Source: AR5 sp035762565
Lineage (GTDB): Bacteria > Methylomirabilota > Methylomirabilia > Rokubacteriales > CSP1-6
NCBI GenBank assembly: GCA_035762565.1
Contig: DASTOJ010000239.1
Location: 1-15,818, forward strand
DNA: 15,818 bases
Direction of reading: 5' to 3'
Shown piece after piece: positions 1-5,527 of the stretch. The translations under genes and the position numbers were made by a program. The notes beneath the pieces are model-generated. The model searched no databases and had not been told where the DNA came from. It saw nothing but the letters and a program-made list of their open reading frames with translations. Each line of letters begins with the position of its first letter. Positions within the stretch are counted from its first letter, which is position 1.

Positions 1-136
1 CCCGGTGCGGTTTGCCCGGTTGCCGAGGTGCTCGCGCGGAGTCGGTTCTCCGAGCCCTGCACTGGTGCGGCCCGCTCTGTTGTCAAGTCCCGGAGGCGCC
101 GGGCTCGCGCCGGAGGCAGGCTGCTCTCGAGCGGCT
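1..136. other. Left flank of the insertion sequence, no gene recognised
   Basis: I recognise no gene in this stretch. The frame starting at base 1 is open up to the insertion sequence. If the element is excised and one CTAG kept, that frame joins in phase with the methyltransferase remnant that resumes at about 2190. The insertion may therefore have split the 5' part of that gene. Open frames are cheap in DNA this GC-rich, and the translated residues here (rich in Arg, Ser and Gly) look like no methyltransferase domain I know. Confidence 0.3.
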
Positions 137-140
137 CTAG

Positions 141-155
141 CCCAACTTCCACGGT
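141..155. repeat. Terminal inverted repeat, left (transposase 3' side)
   Basis: Fifteen bases match the reverse complement of 2170-2184 exactly, with weaker similarity continuing inward. CTAG at 137-140 abuts it on the outside. The repeat lies 51 bases beyond the transposase stop codon. Confidence 0.85.
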
Positions 156-205
156 TTGCGGAGCGGAGTGCTGAGATTCCGGCGAGTTACGCGCGCGTTA
201 CGTCA

Positions 206-2017
206 CTATCGGCTGGTCGTCCAGGTCTTCAACGGCTTCATGACCTCGGGCGGCACCTGCAAGATGCGATAGATCTCTCGGTGCACGTCATCCGGGGTGG
301 ACGCCTTGCGGATCTTCAGGATGCGGCCGTCGATCGCGGGTAGCACCACGGTCGCCACCTGATGGGTCGAGAGCTGCTCCCTCAGGGTGGCCCACGAAGT
401 GTGGCGCCCTTGGTCGAGACAGCGCTTCTCGATGGCGACGAGCAGATGGTAGGCGAGCACGCAGAGGAAGATGTGGGTCTGCACGCGGTGCTCGAGGTGG
501 TGGAAGATCGGGCGCTCCATGAGGGGGCTCTTCAAAGCGCGGAACGCGGCCTCGACGCGCGTGAGCAGGATATAGAGGCGCCAGACCTCGTCGTCGGCGA
601 GGTCCTGCCGATCGGTCTTGAGCAAGTAGGTGCCGTCAAGGGCGCTGGCCGCGGTCTTTTTCTCGGCCTGCTCGGTCCAGCTCACGGCGGCGGTCGCGGC
701 GTCGCAGGTGATGATGTAGTAGCGCGCGACCCGCGAGTAGCGCTCCTTGAGCCGGCCGATCGCCTCCTGGACTTTGGCGGGGTCACGCAGGCGGCCCTGC
801 GCGACGCGCCGCTGGAGTTTGGCGAGATCGGCCAAGAGCCGCTGCTCGTGCGTGTCGCGGATCGCGCGATCCTTCTCGCTGCGCGCCGCACTGCGGCAGA
901 GGATGTGCACCTCGTCGCCGACCGTCTGCCGCGTGAGGACCACGCGCGTCTTCTTCTGCGCCGGATTGCGTGGCGAGGGCACGCGGACCACTTCCGTCCA
1001 GCCCGCGTCGTCGGTGAACGCCTCCTGGTGGGCCCCGCGTTCCGGGTAGCGCGCGGCCACGAGATAGTGATGGCCGCGCGCCCGGATCTGGGCCAAGTTC
1101 TTCGCGAAGGCCATGCCGCGGTCCACCACGACCGTCGCGCCGCCCCGGCGCCCCGTCCGCTCCTCCAGGCGCGTGAGCATGTCCTCCACGGTGGTCTGAT
1201 CGTGCCGATTGCCGTCGAACACTTCGTGCGCCGTGGGGAAGCCGTCGCGGTCCAGGACCAGCCCGATCACCACCTGCTTGCAGTCCGGGCGGTGATCGCG
1301 CGAGTAGCCGCGCTTGGCCTGCGGGTTGCGCGGGCACTGCCCCTCGAAGTACGTCGACGTCAGGTCGTAGAGGTAAATCGTGTCGTCCAGATTGAACAGC
1401 GTGCGCTCGCGGGCGGCCAACGCGTGCTCGATCCGCGCGCGCTGCGGATGCAACCGGTCGAGGTTGCGATACAGCGCTTCGTCGCTGAGCGCGGTGAAGT
1501 CCGTGCCCAGGATGTCGGCCAGCGCCGTGCGCCGGATCCAGTCGGGCATGGCGTGTTCCGCCGCCGGCCGCACCAACCGGTTCAGCGTCATCACTTCGGT
1601 CAGCCGCTGCGCGCGTCGACTCAACCCGGCGGCGGCGAGAATCGTGTCCAGCTGCAGCAGGCGCCACATCTGATGCCCCACGTGCACCGGCCCGGCTTCC
1701 CGTTCGTCTTCGAACGTGACGCGCGCGGGGTCGATCGTGACGCCCGGGCCCGCCGCCGGCGGCCGGGGGCGCGGGGGCCGCACGCGGACGGTGAGCGCGT
1801 CGACCGTGGCATCCGGCACGAGGGCCGTCTGCCCCGCGAGCGCGGCCTGCAGTCGCTGCGCCGTGCCCAGCCACGCGTCCTTCGGCCCCGGCGCCAGGGC
1901 GCCGAGCGAGCAGACGACACGCTGGCGGGGGCCCTTCGGGGTCGCGACCGATTCGACGAGGAGATAATTCTGGTAGGTCTTGTCGCCGACGCGCCGGGTG
2001 GTGCGGCGGAGATACAT
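206..2017 (-). CDS. IS1634-like DDE transposase
   Basis: The 603-residue protein catalyses transposition of the surrounding element. The N-terminus has the typical IS1634-type strand pattern ending in RQRVVCSLG (about residues 31-39). The catalytic triad can be placed as D218 in YDLTSTYFEG, D299 in VVVDRGM and E489 in YILLTRVEAAFRALKS, a Y-R-E-K type signature of the IS4/IS1634 superfamily. The region between D299 and E489 is long and contains a predicted helical stretch (about 380-430). Length is usual for the family, with no internal stop or frameshift. The ATG at 2015-2017 has no clear Shine-Dalgarno sequence, which is common for transposases. The TAG stop overlaps one copy of an 8-bp repeat (GTCACTAT) that also occurs twice upstream of the start. 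A long open frame on the other strand (362-2074) is only its shadow. Confidence 0.93.
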   Translation of the reverse strand: MYLRRTTRRVGDKTYQNYLLVESVATPKGPRQRVVCSLGALAPGPKDAWLGTAQRLQAALAGQTALVPDATVDALTVRVRPPRPRPPAAGPGVTIDPARVTFEDEREAGPVHVGHQMWRLLQLDTILAAAGLSRRAQRLTEVMTLNRLVRPAAEHAMPDWIRRTALADILGTDFTALSDEALYRNLDRLHPQRARIEHALAARERTLFNLDDTIYLYDLTSTYFEGQCPRNPQAKRGYSRDHRPDCKQVVIGLVLDRDGFPTAHEVFDGNRHDQTTVEDMLTRLEERTGRRGGATVVVDRGMAFAKNLAQIRARGHHYLVAARYPERGAHQEAFTDDAGWTEVVRVPSPRNPAQKKTRVVLTRQTVGDEVHILCRSAARSEKDRAIRDTHEQRLLADLAKLQRRVAQGRLRDPAKVQEAIGRLKERYSRVARYYIITCDAATAAVSWTEQAEKKTAASALDGTYLLKTDRQDLADDEVWRLYILLTRVEAAFRALKSPLMERPIFHHLEHRVQTHIFLCVLAYHLLVAIEKRCLDQGRHTSWATLREQLSTHQVATVVLPAIDGRILKIRKASTPDDVHREIYRILQVPPEVMKPLKTWTTSR

Positions 2018-2169
2018 GCTGCCGGCAGCGTGTCACTATCGAGATGGCATCGTCAAGGTAAATCGGTCAGATGATTAGTCACTATTTGGGCCCGCCGCGT
2101 GCGTCACTCACGATATCACGCGTACTTACGGTGCGCCGACGGCGGGAATCGGCCGTTTCGCCGCCGGCG
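2018..2169. other. Leader of the insertion sequence with GTCACTAT repeats
   Basis: This non-coding segment lies between the transposase start and the right terminal repeat. It carries GTCACTAT at 2032-2039 and 2078-2085 and the shorter GTCACT at 2103-2108; the remaining full copy is at 202-209, over the transposase stop codon. All are in the same orientation. They may be transposase binding sites or regulatory sites, but this is inference from spacing alone. Confidence 0.4.
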
Positions 2170-2184
2170 ACCGTGGAAGTTGGG
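2170..2184. repeat. Terminal inverted repeat, right (transposase 5' side)
   Basis: Exact reverse complement of the left terminal repeat at 141-155. CTAG at 2185-2188 abuts it and matches CTAG at 137-140, giving a putative 4-bp target duplication. Confidence 0.85.
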
Positions 2185-2189
2185 CTAGT

Positions 2190-2473
2190 CTCCGCACTGA
2201 CCGTGAGCCTCAGGAGACGGCGGGAGCGACGGTCGACGATGACGGGAGCGTCCTCTCCTCAGAGGTCACGTCCCTGAAGCGGCTCCGGCCTCTGGTCGCG
2301 ACCGAGCACGGTGTCCTGTACCCCACCGACTGCTTCAATGTCTTCGCGGCGCTGAAGGCGGAGTCTCTCGATTGCGTTTTTGCAGATCCTCCGTTCAACC
2401 TCGGCATCTCCCCCGGCGACTCTCGCGGGTCTTCGTTGCGCCAGACCCGGCATTCAGCATCACCCTTCACTAG
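2190..2473 (+). pseudogene. Remnant of an amino-methyltransferase (type II R-M), internal deletion
   Basis: In the frame of base 2190 the translation contains VLYPTDCFNVFAALKAES and then LDCVFADPPFNLG (ending near 2406). This is the start of the catalytic half of a beta-class DNA methyltransferase; DPPF/Y is motif IV, which flips and methylates N6-adenine or N4-cytosine. Directly after motif IV the similarity stops. In another frame the last codons read RVFVAPDPAFSITLH and end at TAG 2471-2473, which looks like the natural C-terminus. The middle of the gene, with the target-recognition region and the SAM-binding FxGxG motif, is missing. No ATG or GTG start is visible in the preserved frame and the insertion sequence sits at its 5' side. 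The stop overlaps the GTG of the endonuclease remnant, the layout of a coupled M-R pair. The product cannot be active. Confidence 0.7.
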
Positions 2474-3020
2474 TGCCCCGCATCGTCGAGGAGCAGCCCT
2501 ACAACGGGGTCTTGGATCGGGTGCAGCGCTTGGGCCTCACTACGCTTCTCGACGAGTTGCGCGTGAGCTCGTTCAGAGATTCGAGCTCGTCGTCGAGGAA
2601 CGCCGGGACGCGAACGGTGGGGCAGCGGTGCGCAAGCTGCTGGACGCCCGCTTCCAGGCCGGCTCAGGCTGGACGAAGAAGCAAACAGGAGACGTGGACT
2701 GGACAAAGTGCCATACCGTGAATGGCACGAAGGTTTGCGTCGGGGTCGAGATTCAGTTCTCTGCGCGAAGCGACCTCATCGTCGTCGATATCATCCACCT
2801 TCGGAAGGCTCTGACGGACGGCAAGATCGACGTGGCAGTGCTCGTCGTGCCGAGTGATCGGCTGGCCGTGTTCCTAACCGACCGCGGGCCGAAGATGGCG
2901 GACGCCAAGCGACACGTCCGTGAGGCCCGAGCCGATGACCTCCCGCTCCTCATCATCGCGCTTGAGCACGACGGCGCTGGCGCCGCCCTCGCCAAACAGC
3001 CGAAGCGTCAACGCGACTGA
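2473..3020 (+). pseudogene. BglII-like restriction endonuclease, frameshifted
   Basis: The authentic N-terminus appears to begin at GTG 2473 (VPRIVEEQPYNGVLDRV, then DELR). At about 2563 the frame shifts by a net two bases, and the rest (ELVQRFELVVEERRDANGGA onward) continues in another frame to TGA 3018-3020. The core has GDVDW followed by VGVEIQFS. This corresponds, as I remember it, to the BglII active site in which an Asp and a Glu-x-Gln coordinate the metal (D-I-D-F then E-V-Q-F-S in BglII). Catalytic Asp and Glu codons are at 2697-2699 and 2748-2750. Downstream residues such as VDIIHLRKALTDGKIDVAV and VVPSDRLAVFLTDRGP fit the same family. Without a working partner methylase an active nuclease would be harmful, so inactivation makes sense. 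The conserved part is otherwise intact, suggesting recent decay. The 3' end is 2 bp from the convergent glycosyltransferase stop. Confidence 0.8.
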
Positions 3021-3022
3021 CA

Positions 3023-3817
3023 CTACGTCGTCAGCGGGGCAACCCGGGCAGACAGCCAGTCGGTCAGGCGGTCGCGGGGGCCACGCACGTCGGCCGGCAG
3101 CCGGTGCTTCCACCTGGTGGCGAAGCGGGCGAGCGCGGCGCGGCGCTGGGCCAGGTCCTCGGGCGCGCGGACGGGCGCCGACGGTCCGGTGCGGGTGCCG
3201 CCGCCGTGGTGGACGAAGGGCGTGTTGACGACCACGCAGCGATGGCCGGCCTCGCGCACGGCGAACGACAGCTCGCGGTCGTAGCCGTGGAAGAAGCCGT
3301 AGCCCTCGTCGAAGCCGCCGACGGCCTCGAGCACCGCGCGGCGCACCGCCAGGCAGACACCGTCCACGGCGGCCACCTCCAGCGTGTCGGCGCGCAGGGT
3401 GGCACCGCCCTCCAGCGCGTGCACGATCGTGCGGCCGACGTACCGCCCGTCGCGCCGGAGCCGGCGGGCGCCGTAGAGCCCGGCCAGCCCGACGCCGGGC
3501 TCGTCGACCGCCGTCCGCAGCCGGGCCAGCCACCGCACGTCGCGCATCTCGGTGTCGTTGTGCAGGAAGCACAGCACGTCCCCGCCGGCCAGCGCCGCGC
3601 CCTGGTTGAGCGCGCGGATGAGGCCGACGTTGTCGGCGTTGCGCTCGTAACGGCGGGGGAACGGCAGGCGCCACTCGCGGAAGAACGCCTCGGTGCCGTC
3701 GGTGGACGCGTTGTCGACGACGGCCAGCTCGAAGGGCTCGCTGGTGCCGCGCAGGCTCTCCAGGCACGCGCGGGTCAGCGCGAGCTGGTTGTAGACCGGG
3801 AGAACCACGCTGATCAC
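3023..3817 (-). CDS. Family 2 glycosyltransferase
   Basis: The 264-residue protein has the GT-A fold pattern of GT2 enzymes, which move a sugar from a nucleotide-sugar donor to a cell-surface glycan or lipid-linked acceptor. SVVLPVYNQ opens the nucleotide-binding strand, VVDNASTDGT (about 34-42) is the classic GT2 loop, and LHNDTE (85-90) is the DxD-like metal site. GGFDEGYGFFHGYDRELS (about 167-184) matches the C-terminal acceptor/catalytic-base region, with an Asp-Arg-Glu in the usual ED position. No membrane segment is visible, so it is probably cytoplasmic or peripheral. The start is GTG 3815-3817 because the SVVLP strand follows immediately; the Shine-Dalgarno sequence is weak. It is a lone gene, convergent with the endonuclease remnant and downstream of the tRNAs. 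The exact sugar and acceptor cannot be told. Confidence 0.88.
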   Translation of the reverse strand: MISVVLPVYNQLALTRACLESLRGTSEPFELAVVDNASTDGTEAFFREWRLPFPRRYERNADNVGLIRALNQGAALAGGDVLCFLHNDTEMRDVRWLARLRTAVDEPGVGLAGLYGARRLRRDGRYVGRTIVHALEGGATLRADTLEVAAVDGVCLAVRRAVLEAVGGFDEGYGFFHGYDRELSFAVREAGHRCVVVNTPFVHHGGGTRTGPSAPVRAPEDLAQRRAALARFATRWKHRLPADVRGPRDRLTDWLSARVAPLTT

Positions 3818-3889
3818 GCGGAAGGATCTTACCGACTATCCGTGGTCGGCGGCGTACGAGGACCTGAAGCTCAAGCGGAGGTAAACAGG

Positions 3890-3921
3890 CGCGGGGTTAC
3901 GGTGCGGTCCGTAACCCCGCG
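3890..3921 (-). terminator. Strong hairpin downstream of the tRNA genes
   Basis: A perfect 13-bp stem (3890-3902 with 3909-3921) closes a 6-base loop. On the minus strand it lies 9 bases after the CCA of tRNA-Ala and is followed by CCTGTTT, a weak T-run. On the plus strand the stem is followed by GCGAGATTTT. It most likely ends the endonuclease-tRNA-Leu-tRNA-Ala transcript and may work in both directions. Confidence 0.65.
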
Positions 3922-3930
3922 GCGAGATTT

Positions 3931-4006
3931 TGGTGGAGCTGAGGGGAGTCGAACCCCTGACCCCAAGACTGCCAGCCTTGTGCTCTCCCAACTGAGCTAC
4001 AGCCCC
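3931..4006 (-). tRNA. tRNA-Ala(GGC)
   Basis: Seventy-six bases including an encoded CCA fold into a standard cloverleaf. The acceptor stem pairs GGGGCTG with CAGCTCC and includes the G3-U70 wobble that marks alanine tRNAs. The D arm is GCTC..GAGC, the anticodon stem CAAGG/TCTTG closes the loop CTGGCAG with anticodon GGC, and the T arm is GGGG-TTCGACT-CCCC. It reads GCC codons, which are abundant in this genome. tRNA-Leu lies 50 bases upstream on the same strand, so the two are probably co-transcribed. Confidence 0.96.
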
Positions 4007-4056
4007 ACGCGAGGGTTGACGTTACCGGCCGGGCCGGGGGGTTGTCAAGGAAGGGG

Positions 4057-4144
4057 TGGTAGGGGAGAGGGGATTCGAACCCCTAAGCCCTTGCGGGCAT
4101 GGCGTTTTGAGCGCCACGTGGTTGCCAGGTTTCACCACTCCCCC
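4057..4144 (-). tRNA. tRNA-Leu(CAA)
   Basis: Eighty-eight bases with an encoded CCA form a class II tRNA. The acceptor stem pairs GGGGGAG with CTCCCCT, ending in a G-U pair. The D stem is GTG/CAC, the anticodon stem TGGCG/CGCCA holds the loop CTCAAAA with anticodon CAA, the long variable arm is GCCC-GCAA-GGGC, and the T arm is AGGGG-TTCGAAT-CCCCT. It reads TTG, a rare codon in such GC-rich DNA. The first 13 bases overlap the end of the homing endonuclease reading frame on the same strand, so the tRNA may be cut from a longer transcript. Confidence 0.94.
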
Positions 4145-5097
4145 GCCGCAAGGATACGTGTGGCGCGAGCAAAAGGAAACCACCCAGCAGTGTTCTCTTG
4201 CACAATACCGGACGAGCCGTAGAGCCAGCCGACCCTTGGCCGTCCCGTTGGGCGCTTCGGCGCATGGCCGAGCGGGAGCAGAAACCGTTCGGCAGTCACT
4301 CGCTTGCGGTCGAGGCACGGAACGTCGCGCGCATGGTAGATCCAGACGAGCACGCGCAGAGATTCAGCCTTCGCATAGCTGAGTTTCCAGATCGGATTGC
4401 GTCCTTGTTTCCGGGCCACCGTGATCGATCCCGTCGCACCGGTGAGCCGAGAAACTGTCGTTTGCAGCCACTCGATGAATGCCTGGCTCGCCGAGACGAT
4501 GGATACGTAGAGGCGTTCGTAGACGTAGTGCTCCTTCTTCGCCGAGTGATACCGGTCCGTGTAAACGAGGACCGAACCGTCGCCATCGATACAGCCCCGG
4601 AAGAAGTCGGCAAAGAAGGCGTCGGGTACCGCGAGCGGACCGAGCGTGAGACTCTTCGCCGGCGTCAGCCCGACCCCGATGAACCAGTCGTAGACCCGAC
4701 GATTGCACCACTGCACACGATGGTTCGTTCCGCCACATCGACTTCGAGTCGGCCGCGTCTGTGAGGTCACGCCGAGGCACTTTCTGAACGTCTGGACCAG
4801 ATCGAGGTCTTTCGAAACGAAGGTGATGTGACGCCGATCCGATGACAGGTTTCCATCCGTCGCCATGAGCCCAAGGGCGTAGGCCAGTTCCGGGCGCCAC
4901 TCGAGAGAAGCGGCGGCGCCGTGGCAGGCCGGGCCCGGCCCCCGGCTGCGCACCTGAATCTCGAACCTTCGGAGCCGTCGGAGCACGGTAGTCGGTGCAC
5001 ATTCCAGCTGTGCGGCAATTTGCTCGGCAGTTAAGCCCTCGTCCACGTACCGTCGTCGCAGCAGGTCGGGATCGATCGGGACGAATGAGAAACGCAC
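4132..5097 (-). CDS. Free-standing LAGLIDADG homing endonuclease with N-terminal HTH
   Basis: The 321-residue protein has two LAGLIDADG-type motifs. LAYALGLMATDG (about 71-82, Asp 81) and ADFFRGCIDGDG (about 163-174, Asp 171) each supply an active-site acid, as in monomeric two-motif nucleases that cut long DNA sites. Residues 9-47 (DLLRRRYVDEGLTAEQIAAQ onward) look like a helix-turn-helix. The start is GTG 5095-5097, with AGGAG five bases upstream (5107 to 5103). No intron or intein splicing elements surround it. The last about 45 residues have no family character, and the frame ends at TGA 4132-4134, inside tRNA-Leu. This suggests the original end was lost and the frame runs on into the tRNA. 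By eye its base composition is less GC-rich than its neighbours, consistent with transfer. It could also be a regulator (WhiA-like use of the fold), but WhiA has its HTH at the C-terminus. Confidence 0.82.
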   Translation of the reverse strand: MRFSFVPIDPDLLRRRYVDEGLTAEQIAAQLECAPTTVLRRLRRFEIQVRSRGPGPACHGAAASLEWRPELAYALGLMATDGNLSSDRRHITFVSKDLDLVQTFRKCLGVTSQTRPTRSRCGGTNHRVQWCNRRVYDWFIGVGLTPAKSLTLGPLAVPDAFFADFFRGCIDGDGSVLVYTDRYHSAKKEHYVYERLYVSIVSASQAFIEWLQTTVSRLTGATGSITVARKQGRNPIWKLSYAKAESLRVLVWIYHARDVPCLDRKRVTAERFLLPLGHAPKRPTGRPRVGWLYGSSGIVQENTAGWFPFARATRILAAGEW

Positions 5098-5527
5098 CCT
5101 GGCTCCTCTTGTATGGTGACGTCGCTGCTGATCTAGTCAATGTCCAATTTTTCAGACATGTATCGAGCAGCAGCATCATCGAGCCCGAGAGAGCAGCATC
5201 CAGAGCACGAATACGCCAAGGCGTAACGAGAGAGGGACGAGTGAAGAGACGACCGGAGCGCGTCCGCGGATACCCCAGTCGGGGTTTTCAACCCAGGCCC
5301 AGACGACCAAGGCGACGCGATCAAGGACGCCGTAATCAGGACGAGCGCGCGACAGACGCGCATAAGGGGCTCTGCGAGTTCCGGTCTCCGAGCACGATGA
5401 AGCCTTACACCCACAACGCCACCCCGGACACCGAGGGCGAGACCTACGCCCCGAGCAAGAACACAGGTCGTCCCGCGGGAGCCGGGTACCGAGTACAATG
5501 ATTGCCGCATTCCCGGAGGTGCGCGGC
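5098..5527. other. Divergent intergenic region between homing endonuclease and iorA
   Basis: About 430 bases should hold the promoters of both divergent genes. I see no convincing sigma-70 pair on the plus strand. On the minus strand TTGACT followed about 17-19 bases later by an A-rich CATACA-like hexamer is a weak candidate for the endonuclease. At 5272-5285 a small ACCCC-AGTC-GGGGT hairpin followed by TTTT resembles a short terminator on the plus strand. A 34-codon open frame from ATG 5397 to TGA 5499-5501 (starting MKPYTHNATPDTEGETY) has no clear Shine-Dalgarno sequence and no recognisable family. It may be chance or a leader peptide. Confidence 0.4.

Larger units (their letters stand above)
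141..2184 (-). mobile_element. Complete IS1634-like insertion sequence
   Basis: This element is about 2.04 kb and has a single transposase gene on the minus strand. It is bounded by perfect 15-bp inverted repeats (CCCAACTTCCACGGT at the left end, its reverse complement at 2170-2184). CTAG lies immediately outside both ends. Because CTAG is its own reverse complement, it can be read either as a 4-bp target duplication or as an extension of the inverted repeat. Both ends and a full-length transposase are present, so the copy looks intact and possibly active. It sits beside a decayed restriction-modification locus. The family is assigned from the transposase; a 4-bp CTAG duplication is, from memory, more typical of groups such as IS701 than of IS1634, so the group should be treated as provisional. 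Confidence 0.85.

Noticed and set aside
362..2074. A 570-codon open frame on the plus strand opposite the transposase
   Set aside because: Its composition (Arg, Ala, Val, His rich, no domain) is that of an antisense shadow. The minus-strand frame has clear DDE motifs.
2071..2277. A 68-codon open frame spanning the right end of the insertion sequence
   Set aside because: It crosses the terminal repeat, has no recognisable domain and is out of phase with the methyltransferase remnant.
4132..5097. WhiA-type sporulation regulator instead of a homing endonuclease
   Set aside because: WhiA carries its HTH domain at the C-terminus and has degenerate catalytic acids. This protein has an N-terminal HTH and acidic residues in both LAGLIDADG motifs.
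5498..5527. Alternative upstream ATG for iorA at 5498
   Set aside because: It has no Shine-Dalgarno sequence, while ATG 5528 has GGAGGT seven bases upstream.
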